Shown here: positions 43,226-54,062 of the stretch, one piece after another
Layout: each line of letters starts with the position of its first letter
Position numbering within the stretch: the first letter of the stretch is position 1
Assembly: GCA_033032865.1 (NCBI GenBank)
Contig: JAWHQI010000185.1
Location: forward strand, 4,650,001 to 4,714,000
From: Dactylorhiza incarnata
Taxonomy: Eukaryota > Streptophyta > Magnoliopsida > Asparagales > Orchidaceae
DNA: 64,000 nt
Reading direction: 5' to 3'
Notes under the pieces: model-generated
What the model saw: only the letters and a program-made list of their open reading frames with translations
Databases searched by the model: none
Told to the model about the DNA's origin: nothing
Position numbers and translations under genes: made by a program

Positions 43226-44783
43226 TGATGAGTCCCAATTATATACACATATATGGACTCATCTGGGCCGATTTTCTAGTATATGCACTACATTTTAGGC
43301 ATGTTTTCGCTCATTTTTGTTATTCCATGCTATGTGCACTTCTAGGCCCGTTTTGGTGTTAATTCCTATTTATCATTGTTATTAGTTTTCCTGCTTGTTA
43401 AGTGTCACTTTCAGTGGTTTGATTAGTGTTGTATGCTGGAACAGGAGTCGTGCAGGTGTTCCCGGTACAAATCTGTACAGGAACACTGCGCACGATCACT
43501 GGTTCTACTGCGCACGACCACTGGTCGTGCGCCGCTGATCGTGCGCACTTAACCCCCATTTTATGAGTTCTGTCTCGACCAGTGCGCATGACCAACATAC
43601 GATAATGCGCACGACCACCGGTCGTGTGCCACTGGTCGTGCGAACATGGTATTTTATAAATTTCTTACATTGCAGGCTCCACCCAGGCAGGCGCATGATC
43701 ACAGGATTCCAGCGCGCACGACCACTGGTCGTGCGCCAACGACCGTGCGCACTGTTTATTCCAGCGCCTATAAATATTCCTGCTCGCGAATTAGGTTAGG
43801 ACCTTCACCATTTTTCTCGCCCAGCTCCGCCGTTCCGCCCATTTCCGCAGGTGTTCGCCCCCTAGGCCCCCTCCTTCATCCAAGGGCTTCAAGGAGGAGA
43901 TTCTACACTCATCTTCATGGCTAAGGAAGGATTTCTTCACATCGGACGTGGCCGGATTGTAAAACGCTGGAGAAGATGGGTCTATTGGGAGGTGTGACAG
44001 CCCTCCTCTACCCCGGACGATAGTTGGGACCGAGCTAGGACGCGGATTGACAACCTGGTGCTTCCTACCATGAATCTACAATGAGCCTCCAGATTCGGTC
44101 GTATCTCTTGCCTTTTTCTCTTCCTTATGTTGATGTAATGTTTGTAATCTCTATATTTTGATGATGTATGCTATGAACTATGCTTTGTAATGCTTATTTC
44201 ATTTATTTAGAAGTATTTAGTTCATATGTGTTAATGAGGTGCGCCGCCATCCATTTTCCACTCCACCACCGTGTCCGGTGCCGCACTAGCAATTGCTAGT
44301 GGCATGCTTATCGACGAGGTGCTTGTGACCCTCATCTGTATGCCTACTCTTCCATCCGCCTAGCGAAGCGTGGCATAGCGGCCCGTGTAATCCATCCCGC
44401 TTAACGAAGCAGTGCGCTCAAGGCCTGCACAGTTCGACTCTGCTTGCCTACTCGTCCATCCGCCCTTGCTACGCAGCGCGCTCAAGGCCTGCCTAGTCTC
44501 CATCCCGCCAAGCGAAGCATTGCATAGCGGCATTGCATAGGAGTAGTTTAAGTTGTTTTCATTTATTTCCCACAAACCAAATCCCCCATTTCCGCATCCA
44601 TCCGCTCGAAAAGACTTCAATCTCAAGTCCTTCCTCGATAATAAACTCCACCTTACTATGTTCCTTTGAGATCGATACTTGGGGATTCATTCCCATTTTA
44701 TATTACTTGAACGATCGGTACACTGCCGTTTCATGCCGCAGTCTTGCTACCGCCTATAGCGGTGTGCTAAGATTTGCGCATCA
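43226..44783 (+). repeat. 5' LTR of C
   Basis: TGATGAGTCCCAATT to GATTTGCGCATCA. The TATA box TATAAATA is at 43769-43776, and the GCGCACGACCA/TGGTCGTGCGC array is at 43487-43755, with a perfect copy at 43510-43532. It has the same layout as the LTR of B read on the other strand. Confidence 0.94.
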
Positions 44784-44789
44784 AGTTTT

Positions 44790-44807
44790 TGGCGCCGTTG
44801 CCGGGGA
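44790..44807 (+). other. Primer-binding site of C (tRNA-Asp type)
   Basis: TGGCGCCGTTGCCGGGGA is exactly complementary to the 3' end of plant tRNA-Asp(GUC) with CCA, six bases after the LTR. Confidence 0.94.
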
Positions 44808-44997
44808 ACACAGTCGTGTGAGTTTTCTGGAGAGGGAGAACCTGAGAGAGAAGCCCTTCCATTTGTAAATTGCATTCCTTTGTTTTATTTCCTCGTATTT
44901 TGTTTCCTGTTTTATATTAGGTTGCTTTAGTAATTTTTGTTAGGTGTAGTATTTTGCACAATAGCATTTTTATTTTGAATCATATTATCTTCACACT

Positions 44998-46233
44998 ATG
45001 TGGGCACATCTCAATATCCATTGCCGTTGGTGTAGAGATACCTCCCACTCTAGTGATGAATGCCCTACGGAGAATAGTAGGCATAATTCTTATAGCCCAG
45101 CATATGGAGCACCGACTTCGTCTGGTACTCCATATAGTGCGCGTAAGTCTTATGGCTACTCTGTTGAGCCATTACCGTCATACTTCTTTTCGGCTTCAGC
45201 CCCCGCTGTGCCAAAGAAGCCCGCAAGGTAGTGCCGGTTTTGTCGGAGTACTGATCATGTCTTGAAGGACTGTGCCGAGTATCTTCGCCAATTGGACGAG
45301 GATGACGAGCCGGATATCCGGATCGTCCCAACTCCTAACTCTGGCGGCACACCTTTAACATTCGGTTTCATGTCTTTGCCACCTTCACATCTTGAAGGGT
45401 ATGGCGTTGACACAGTCACCAGATGTGTGGTTGATCTGGGCACAGACATTGCTGAGCCTATTCTCCCGGTGCATCCACCACCCCTAGTGGATTCGATTCT
45501 TTGTGAGGAATCGGTGCTCGACTTTTATCCGAGCACTATTCTTCCCCATGTTGTGCATACTATACTCATCTCCGATGATATTGTTGATGATGTGTCGCAG
45601 GATAAGGTGGGTGATCTGAGTGTTGTGCCTATTCCTATGAAGGAGGACAACCTTCTAGGTGAAGAGGAGTTTTCCTCAGTACCGGTGGAGGAAGTCCAAA
45701 TCCTAAGCCTGGCCACCGTTGATCCCGCCGAACATTGTAGCATTGATGATAATGCAAACATTATTTTACTTACCCAACCTGGTGGGAGTGAGACCGGGAC
45801 CACTCCCCCGATTGATGTTTATTTATGTTCTTCGTCTTCTTTATTTCTTGATCCCCTTCCTTCATCTGAGTCTGTGCAGGTTGCATCTTCACAGGTACTT
45901 CAGGAGGACTTGGAGCTTTTTGCTCAAGACAATGATGAGAGCATCCTCTCATGTGAGGAGGTTTATTCCCCCTCCGTAGAGGAAGCTCCACTCATTGCCT
46001 TCGCCTCCTGCTGCCTCCCTGTTGACGACTCCTTGCTAGGCAAGGATATTTTTGGTGAGTTGAGTGAGGATATCTCCTCCTCTTCTTACTTTCTTTTCCC
46101 TCTACCTGTGTCAAGCAGGTATTATTATTTAGGTAGAGGGGTGACTGCCTTATCTCCGTATCGGTACCAGCTACCAAAACGGATAATGGAACAGTTACCT
46201 GTGCATTTTCTTTTTCATAGGCCCATTAGCTAG
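44998..46233 (+). pseudogene. Twin zinc-knuckle acidic protein of C, one nonsense codon
   Basis: This 411-codon frame is colinear with the 413-residue protein of B. Both knuckles are kept (CRWCRDTSHSSDEC at residues 9-22; CRFCRSTDHVLKDC after the stop). The only break is TAG at 45229-45231, right before the second knuckle, where B has CAG (Gln). The rest is open to 46233 with the same acidic motifs (MKEDNLLGEEEFSS, CEEVYSPSVEEAPL) and the same tail (LPVHFLFHRPIS). Conservation over both halves suggests the protein was functional until recently. The role is inferred as nucleic-acid binding. Confidence 0.9.
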
Positions 46234-47955
46234 AACCTTCATGTTTTTAAATAAGCCGTGCTGGGATGACAATAACCCCAGTAGTTATCTTCTTTTTCTT
46301 GCATTTTTAATTTATCTAATCCTGCGTAGTTAGTTTATTTTATTTCAGCGTTTCTCTTTTCTTTTGTTTTTGCGGAGCTGACCCCAGCAGGTATTCTTCT
46401 GGTTGGGTGCTGCAGCTTGGTCTAGAGTTTATCGCCAATCTTCTGGTATGCTCACTTGCTGAGCATTGGGTACTCTCTTCCCCTAGCCCTATTTTGATTT
46501 TCCTGTCATATATTATGCGGATTGTTTAGTTTAAGTCTGGGGGAGAGTAGTTTTGTTTACCCGCTCACGTGCACTATTGCACTGCATACTAGAAGATTTC
46601 ATTTAAAATGTTTTGTTTATTTTCATTGCACACCAAAGCACCCACTTGAGCGCGCTTAGCCGTTGGCACGTCACGAGTTGAATTTGTCTTTTTGTGTGAT
46701 TTGGAAAATCATTGTGCTAGCTTAGGATTATGAGGCGGAGTAAAATGTTGACTCCTGTAGTGCTCCTAGTCGAGTGCTCATGTCTCGCTTAGAAATTTGT
46801 GTAGATTCAATTTCTTTTTAGGCTTTTAGATTATGTTTTTCTACTAGTGTAAATATTGTTTACTTTACTCAAAAATTTGGTGAATCCGGCGTGAATCAAA
46901 CGGTAGCATAGGAATGTGTCTAGATGTTCATTAGTCTCGTATTGCCCGAGTCGGGGGGAAGGATTATCTTTCTCGGTGGCTAGAACTTGCCCCAAGCGAT
47001 TCTTGAAGCATGGGTATACGGTTAGTCAATTGCGTGAATGTGATATAGGCCATCATTTTGGCCCGGTTGAGCCTTTACACCCTTTCCTATCGATATATCC
47101 TCGTTAGCCCAGTTGTGCCTACCCGTTCTTTGATTCAGCCTCACTTTTATCGCACCAAAGCCCAAAAGCCAATCCTAGTCGCACACCCAAAATGCAAGCA
47201 TTTTGTTTAAATTTTTAATTGGTGGTGTTGATTGTGGAAGTACAATGTGAAAATGTGGATGTGCATCTTTGAAAAATTTGCTGAAATTGCTAAAGAAAGA
47301 AAAAGAAAAGAAGAAAAAGATTTGAAAAGAAAAAGAAGAATGAAAAGTTTAATTGAAAAAATCTGTTTGAGATTTATATTTGGGAGTAGGCGGTGCACAC
47401 ACCCATGCGTCTAAGTCTAAGTCTGGGGGTGTGGTGCATCCGCGTGTTTTATGGATACTTGGATAGTGTTATGCATTTGCTCTTTTGGGTTTTTGTGTTC
47501 TAAGCCTTCATGTTTATATTTGTTTACCTCACCTAAACCTAAGCCTCATCTAAAACCTTAAGTCCTATTGATTCACGCATTTGAGTCAAACCAGTGCCGT
47601 GGAGAGAGTGCGAACGGGCAAGCTTATGGTCACCGACATTGATGGATTTCAATAGAGTTGTCCCGAGCCCCGATCTTTGGCAATGCTCGCCTCAGCGTTC
47701 AGTTTACTTTCTTCCTAGGTACGACCTTATGATTCACCGTGATTCACTTTTTGAGTAAATGTAATATATAAATACGCCCCTAAGAAAAGTATAAACTAAT
47801 ATGTATAATTAGAAATTTTGTCTACTGTACTTCTACGCACATGAGCATGCGACTTCGCATGGTACTCCGCTTGATAATTTCTTCGCCAGCTTATGTTATT
47901 CCTGTCCGCGAGAGATGGTTTGCTCGGGACGCGCAAACATGTAAGTCTGGGGGTG
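46234..47955 (+). other. Long non-coding 3' region of C
   Basis: No supported ORF. Three purine boxes: AAGTCTGGGGGAGAG near 46532, AAGTCTGGGGGTG near 47424, and the terminal one at 47943-47955 against the 3' LTR. It aligns with 6314-8042 of B on the opposite strand. Confidence 0.75.
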
Positions 47956-49511
47956 TGATGAGTCCCAATTGTATACACATATATGGACTCATCTGGGCCG
48001 ATTTTCTAGTCTATGCACTACATTTTAGGCATGTTTTCGCTCATTTTTGTTATTCCATGCTATGTGCACTTCTAGGCCCATTTTGGTGTTAATTCCTATT
48101 TATCATTGTTATTAGTTTTCCTGCGTGATAAGTGTCACTTTCAGTGGTTTGATTAGTGTTGTATGCTGGAACAGGAGTCGTGCAGGTGTTCCCGGTACAA
48201 ATCTGTACAGGAACACTGCGCAGGATCACTGGTTCTACTGCGCACGACCACTGGTCGTGCGCCGCTGATCGTGCGCACTTAACCCCCATTTTATGAGTTC
48301 TGTCTCGACCAGTGCGCACGACCACATACGATAATGCGCACGACCACGGGTCGTGTGCCACTGGTCGTGCGAACATGGTATTTTATAAATTTCTTACATT
48401 GCAGGCTCCACCCAGGCAGGCGCACGATCACAGGATTCCAGCGCGCACGACCACTGGTCGTGCGCCAATGACCGTGCGCACTGTTTATTCCAACGCCTAT
48501 AAATATTCCTGCTCGCGAATTAGGTTAGGACCTTCACCGTTTTTCTCGCCCAGCTCCGCCATTCCGCCCATTTCTGCAGGTGTTCGCCCCTAGGCCCCCT
48601 CCATCATCAAAGGGCTTCAAGGAGGAGATTGTACACTCATCTTCATCGCCAAGGAAGGATTTCTTCGCATCGGACGTGGCCAGATTGTAAAACGCTGGAG
48701 AAGATGGGTCCATTGGGAGGTGTGACAGCCCTCCTCTACCCCGGACGATAGTTGGGACCAAGCTAGGACGCGGATTGACAACCCGGTGCTTCTTACCGTG
48801 AATCTACAACGAGCCTCCGGATTCGGTCGTATCTCTTGCCTTTTTCTCTTCCTTATGTTGATGTAATGTTTGTAATCTCTATATTTTGATGATGTATGCT
48901 ATGAACTATGCTTTGTAATGCTTATTTCATTTCCTTGGAATTATTTAGTTCATATGTGTTAATGAGGTGCGCCGCCATCCATTTTCCACTCCACCACCGT
49001 GTCCGGTGCCGCACTAGCAATTGCTAGTGGCGTGCTTGTCAACGACGTGCTTGTGACCCTCATCCGTATGCCTACTCTTCCATCCGCCTAGCGAAGCGTG
49101 GCATAGCGGCCCGTGTAATCCATCCCGTTTAACAAAGCAGCGCGCTCAAGGCCTGCACAGTTCGACTCCGCTTGCCTACTCGTTCATCCGCCCTTGCGAC
49201 GCAGCGCGCTCAAGGCCTGCCTAGTCTCCATCCCGCCAAGCGAAGCATTGCATAGCGGCATTGCATAGGAGTAGTTTAAGTTGTTTTCATTTATTTTCCA
49301 CAAACCAAATCCCCCATTTCCGCATCCATCCGCTCGAAAGGACTTCAATCTCAAGTCCTTCCTCGATAATAAACTCCACCTTACTGTGTTCCTTTGAGAT
49401 CGATACTTGGGGATTCATTCCCATTTTATATTACTTGAACGATCGGTACACTACCGTTTCATGCCGCAGTCTTGCTACCGCCTATAGCGGTGTGCTAAGA
49501 TTTGCGCATCA
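47956..49511 (+). repeat. 3' LTR of C
   Basis: TGATGAGTCCCAATT to GCGCATCA, 1556 bp. TATA box at 48498-48505 and palindrome array at 48217-48483. Confidence 0.94.
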
Positions 49512-49516
49512 CATAC

Positions 49517-50421
49517 TCACTTGAATTTATTCACAGATTCTACCGGTTTCAAGGTAAAAGTAAAACAAGAATTGTTTTTTCGCAGTTAGAAAAACATAAA
49601 TCTAATTTTATGCTGAATAGTTAATTTGACATAGAATTCTACAAACACGTGCGTTTAACTAGGAACACTGCATGAGTCAACAATTTTATTCCAAAATTCA
49701 AAATCTAATGAAGTATAAAAAATTCCCTACTACACTAAACAAAAGCAAATCTACTAAGGATTTTGCAAATGAGTAAGTATAAAAATTTAGCATAAATCTA
49801 ATAATTTTTTATTAGATTAAAAATATTTATATATATTTTTTTCCAACTATAAAGTAGAAATATAAAGAAAGCAATGCTACACCCCCATACTTAAAATTAA
49901 ACATTGTCCCCAATGTTTAAAACTAAGTATGAAGAACACTTGAAAGAAAACAAACTTTTTTAAAAAAAATACATTAAATTAAAGATAAGCAAGGGGTGCC
50001 TCCCAAGAGCGCTTTCTTTTTCCCGTCTTTAAGCTAGACGGTTAGTGTTAGGAAAACGGAAACCTAAAAGAGAAGTGGACATGTAACTCCCTTAATTCAC
50101 GCGTAGGTGAATGTGCCGGCATCAGTCGCCCGGCTACTCCTCCGCTTAACATGTGATTCTTCGTTTGTCTTTGATCTTGAAAATGCAAATCCAAATCACC
50201 TATACATACCTGAGGTGATTTGGATTTATAAAGATGAGCGGCATATGGATCATCAATTATTTGGGGTAGCAACGGCTCATCTTCTACCTGAAAATTATTG
50301 GCATCTAAAGAATCACAAATAAACGATTCAGAAAAATTATCGCAAGGAGGAGGCGCTTGCGAAATTATAAAATTAAGGTTTGGTTGTTCCTTTTCTAAAA
50401 TAAAATATTCATTCGAATAAT
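49517..50421 (-). other. Non-coding part of F, right of C
   Basis: A/T-rich, no ORF of note. It contains an internal purine box (plus strand ACACCCCCATACTTAA at 49879-49894) followed by the inverted sequence ACATTGTCCCCAATGTT. The same pair is at 56726-56763 in G. Confidence 0.7.
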
Positions 50422-51489
50422 CTAGTGCATTACCAAGCGGAATAAGGACACTAAAGTTTCATGAATTTTCGGTTGAATTAAAATAGAAGACATTTGCGAA
50501 AATTCATGAAAAAGAAAAGAAGATCCGGGTGAAGTAGGGGAATAAACTTGTTCTTCTTCTAGTTCATCCGGGGTGCCCAAAACACTAAGAATTTCTTGGT
50601 AAGAGATTTTTTCTTCATCTTTGGTAAAAGAAGTTATGGGATTACATGAAAGCACATGGTCCTCCATAACTAAATTTTCCAAAGACAAGGAAAAAGCACT
50701 AGAAGGAAGAAAATTCTCATCTAAATTCTGGGGCGGAGCATCGAATTGAAAAAGCGGACATTCCCCAAAATTAGAGTACGAAAATTGCGGCGCAAAAGAA
50801 GAAGAACAAGAATTCGGATCTAAAGAATTATCTTCATCGCCCCAAAAACTATCCGGGTGACCTTGCCACCAAGAATAATCTACTTCGGGGGTAGAAGAAA
50901 AATCAATAAAAGCCAAAAAATTATTCTCGTGAAAATTAGAGAAAACACTAGACGAAAAAAAACTTTCCTCTAAATTTTGGGGGGAAGTATCTATTTGGAT
51001 CTGCGGAATTTCCCCAAAATTAGAGAAAGAAAATTGTGGCACAAAAGAAGAAGAACAAAAATTCGGATCTGAAGATTTATCTTCATCGCCCCGAAAATTA
51101 TCCGGGTGACCTTGCCACCAAGAAGAATCTACTTCGGAGCTAGAAGAAAAATTATTAGAATTCGAAACATTATTCTCATTAAAATTAGAAAAAATATTTT
51201 CGTCAAAGTTTGAAAAATTATTTTCATTAAAAGAGGAAAAATTATGATCATAATTATTGTCAAAATTATTTGCATAATATTGAGAAAAATTATTTTCATA
51301 ATAATTATTTTGAGCATATGAATGTAAATAACATTCCTCACTTTGATGAGGCGCATTACAATAAGAACAGCAATTTTGGCGTTTTTGTGCCGCTTCCAAG
51401 AGATATACATGGCTTTGAAGCTCGGCAACTTTTACGGCCAATTCAAGTGATTGCATAATAAAAATAAAAAGGAAACAACCTTTACTCAC
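50422..51489 (-). CDS. Asn/Ser-rich knuckle protein of F
   Basis: This 355-residue ORF is the only one in F. The likely start is residue 1 or the Met at 12 (MQSLELAVKVAELQ), which begins a helix. A knuckle-like CSYCNAPHQSEEC (CX2CX3HX4C, one residue short of the standard spacing) is at about residues 41-53. Then comes an Asn/Phe/Glu-rich low-complexity part (NNFSNFDENIFSNF), two tandem repeats of about 80-90 residues each with SWWQGHPD, GDED, SSSF and PQFS, and an acidic C-terminal part (YQEILSVLGTPDELEEE, VYSPTSPGSS). No capsid or enzyme domain. The plan (knuckle at the N-terminus, low-complexity acidic remainder) parallels the ORF of B and C, though the sequences are not clearly homologous. 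Function unknown; RNA binding is inferred. Confidence 0.75.
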   Translation of the reverse strand: MSKGCFLFIFIMQSLELAVKVAELQSHVYLLEAAQKRQNCCSYCNAPHQSEECYLHSYAQNNYYENNFSQYYANNFDNNYDHNFSSFNENNFSNFDENIFSNFNENNVSNSNNFSSSSEVDSSWWQGHPDNFRGDEDKSSDPNFCSSSFVPQFSFSNFGEIPQIQIDTSPQNLEESFFSSSVFSNFHENNFLAFIDFSSTPEVDYSWWQGHPDSFWGDEDNSLDPNSCSSSFAPQFSYSNFGECPLFQFDAPPQNLDENFLPSSAFSLSLENLVMEDHVLSCNPITSFTKDEEKISYQEILSVLGTPDELEEEQVYSPTSPGSSFLFHEFSQMSSILIQPKIHETLVSLFRLVMH

Positions 51490-51747
51490 ATGAATGGAAT
51501 TTTAAAATTATTTTTATTATATAAATGTTTTTCAAAAAGCGGGTTAAATTAGACCCGGACTTCCCAAGGTCAACCCGGTGAAGGGCTCGCAAGGTACTAG
51601 AGGCTATGATGGGAATTCAATCCCAAAGCGTTCTTTCCGAGAATTTAGATTACGCTTTTTAAGATTTTTTAAAATTTAAAGAGAAGGGGGAGAAGAAAGA
51701 GAACGATAAAATTAATAAATATTTCTTTTTTCAAAATATCAACCGTG
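51490..51747 (-). other. 5' leader of F
   Basis: Untranslated stretch between PBS and ORF. Positions 51551-51645 contain a conserved block (TTCCCAAGGTCAACCCGG, AAGGGCTCGCAAGGTACTAG) that recurs twice in G. This conservation without coding suggests a cis-acting RNA signal. Confidence 0.65.
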
Positions 51748-51765
51748 TCCCCGGCAACGGTGCCA
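51748..51765 (-). other. Primer-binding site of F (tRNA-Asp type)
   Basis: The plus strand reads TCCCCGGCAACGGTGCCA, one mismatch to the tRNA-Asp 3' end, six bases from the LTR. Confidence 0.88.
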
Positions 51766-51771
51766 AAAACT

Positions 51772-52846
51772 TGATACACAAAACAATGCTTGCAAACGAT
51801 AACGGCAAGTGTACCGTATCGAATGTAGTATAGGTTATAAAAACCAAGGTCGTATTAGACTCGGGGCGGTTGAGTACTCTTACTTCAAGAAAATCTCTAT
51901 TATCTTATCAATTAAAACTTAGAGTTGGGTTGCAAAAAGAAAATAAAACAATGAAGAAGGAGAAGAATGAGAAATAAGTGAATAAGAAAAAAACTATTTT
52001 ATTGATAGGAGAAATTACAAACTATGAAAAGGGAAGCTACAAACTATTTAATTGAAAATACGAATTGCATAAAGAAAGATGATTGCAAGAACTATTTAAA
52101 ATATAAAAATAATACAAGAAATGAAAGTTCTAAACCTAAGAATTCGTCGCCCAAAACTTCCTCCTGAACATCTGCTGGAGCTGGCTTTTTATAGCTGATA
52201 ATTCTGGGTACACGCCCTCGGTCACGCCCGTGACCAAGGGCGTGTAAGGCGCGCGATCATCTCGGAGCGGAAAGCGCGCAGTCTGGAATTAATGCAGGCG
52301 ATTCGGGCACGTCACGCCCTAGGTCACGCCCATGACCTAGGGCGTGTAACCTTCAAAACGTGCTGCTGGCGGGAATCTTCGGCGGGAAGAAGGGGGAGTG
52401 GCGCGGGATGAGTCACGCCCGTGACATTGAGTCACGCCCCTGGTCACACCCGTGATCTGGGGCATGTAAATTTAATTGACGTGGCAGGCTGATTCTGGAT
52501 GCTTGCGGCGAGTCGCGGCCGTGACATTGGGTCACGCCCTTGGTCACGCCCGTGACCTGGGGCGTGTACTTGGCGAATTCTTCACGGAACGCACCCGTGG
52601 TGGCAGAAACAGGTCTGGAACACCGCGCAGGTTACACGCCCATGGTCACGCCCGTGACCTTGGGCCTATACTTGAAGTTTTTGTCCAATGCGTCCAAAAA
52701 ACCTGAAATATACAGAAAAAGCTTAAGTTAGTTTATAAAATTGAAAAGAAAATAATTTTAATAAGAAAAGCATAAAAACTATATAATTTCATATTTAAAA
52801 ATATATTAAACTTATATTAAAAGATGAGTACAAAAAGTACTCATCA
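51772..52846 (-). repeat. 5' LTR of F
   Basis: TGATACACAAAAC to TACTCATCA, 1075 bp. Palindrome array at 52211-52676, with one more 12-bp unit than the left LTR near 52532. Confidence 0.92.
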
Positions 52847-54062
52847 ATGAGCAAAGAAGTGGACAAATTCAAGGAAGCCATAAGGCTTAAGAATGGTGAA
52901 TTTGGACAGAAGAACAAGGTCATCAAGGACCTTGAGGAAATGTTGTTGGATGTGAAGAAACTTGCATCCAGCTTCTCTATGCCCAAAACTAGCATGCCCA
53001 TCATTGACACCTTCTCTGGACAGTTCAGAGCTGGTATCGGGTTCTATAAGGAGACAGTTACGGGCAAAGATTTTGAAGCTAGACCTTCCTATAAGAAGGT
53101 GCTGGTGTCAAGTCCTTCAGCCCACAAACCTGCAGCAACAACAGTCAAGGGCAGGGGAAAGGCTGTTCCTACAAAGCCTGTTCCCAAGAAAGTGAACCAA
53201 AATGTGGTGAGGCCAATTCCTCCCCAGACTCACACATATGAGGTTCACCCAAGATCTATTAGGCAAGAAGCCTTCTCTCCTGCTCATCAGCACTGCCACC
53301 CCGTTCAGATGATAAAGCAGAAGAGAATATATAACAGATATGAATGCTGGTGCTGTGGGAAAGTAGGCCACTTTGCTTTGGACTGTTGGTTCAACCCAAT
53401 AGGGCTAAATGCAAAGAGAGTGCAGAACCCTTAGAGGTTTGTTGTTCCACTATACCATCCTAGCAGAAACCAAGGACCCAATCCATATTGGGTACCTAAG
53501 GGGAAGTGATTTGTTTTGCAGGTATGTCCAAATGCCAACCAATCTCCAATTTGGTATTTGGACAGTGGCTGCTCCAGGCACATGACTGGAGTCATAAAGT
53601 ATTTAAGAGAGTTCATCCCTGTGGAGAGTGAACCAACCGTGATCTTTGGAGGTTCAGAAAAGGGGGTGACCAGGGGCTATGCCAACATCTCTAATGGGTT
53701 AGTTACCATCACAAAGGTAGCTTATGTGGAGGGGTTGAAACACAATCTCATAAGCATAAGTCAACTTTGTGATTTAGGCTTTGTTATTACTTTCCACAAG
53801 GACAAGTGCCTAATTAAGAAATTCTCAGATTCTGAGACTACCTTAACTGGCACTCGGAGTGGCAATATTTATTGCTTAAACTTTCTCAATACAAATTCTT
53901 CCATGCCCATATGTCTTGTAGCTGATGGTAAAGAGGCTCTATGTGTTCAATGGCACAAGAGACTTGCACACATCAACTATAAGACAATAGGCAAGCTTCT
54001 TTCACAAGACCTAGTTAAGAATGGACATAATATTAAGTGCATCAAAGATGGTCCTTGTCAAG
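52847..54062 (+). pseudogene. gag: Copia gag (part 2) and protease of H
   Basis: The frame resumes from the target duplication with a coiled coil (KEVDKFKEAIRLKNGEF; IKDLEEMLLDVKKL). A basic Pro/Lys part follows, then a CCHC knuckle CWCCGKVGHFALDC near 53347. TAG at 53432 ends the frame. After it come the protease (WYLDSGCSRHMTG at about 53552) and the pre-integrase region (SISQLCDLGFVITFHKDKC; WHKRLAHINYKTIGKL). It is cut at 54063 by the LTR of G; the remainder of pol lies beyond G and J, outside the window. Confidence 0.9.

Larger units (their letters stand above)
43226..49511 (+). mobile_element. Element C: non-autonomous gypsy-type element, same family as B
   Basis: 6286 bp with LTRs of 1558 and 1556 bp and target duplication CATAC (43221-43225 and 49512-49516). 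Perfect tRNA-Asp PBS, one ORF homologous to that of B with a nonsense codon, and a G-rich polypurine tract. The LTRs differ at 20 or more sites, so it is older than B. It lies inside F in the opposite orientation. Confidence 0.94.
41133..52846 (-). mobile_element. Element F: non-autonomous gypsy-type element, contains C
   Basis: LTRs are 1064 bp (41133-42196) and 1075 bp (51772-52846). The target duplication is ATGAG (41128-41132 and 52847-52851). Without C and one copy of its duplication, F is about 5.4 kb. It has a tRNA-Asp-type PBS and one 355-codon ORF but no capsid or enzyme domains. The LTRs differ at more than 20 sites and by a 12-bp unit in the palindrome array. Confidence 0.92.
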
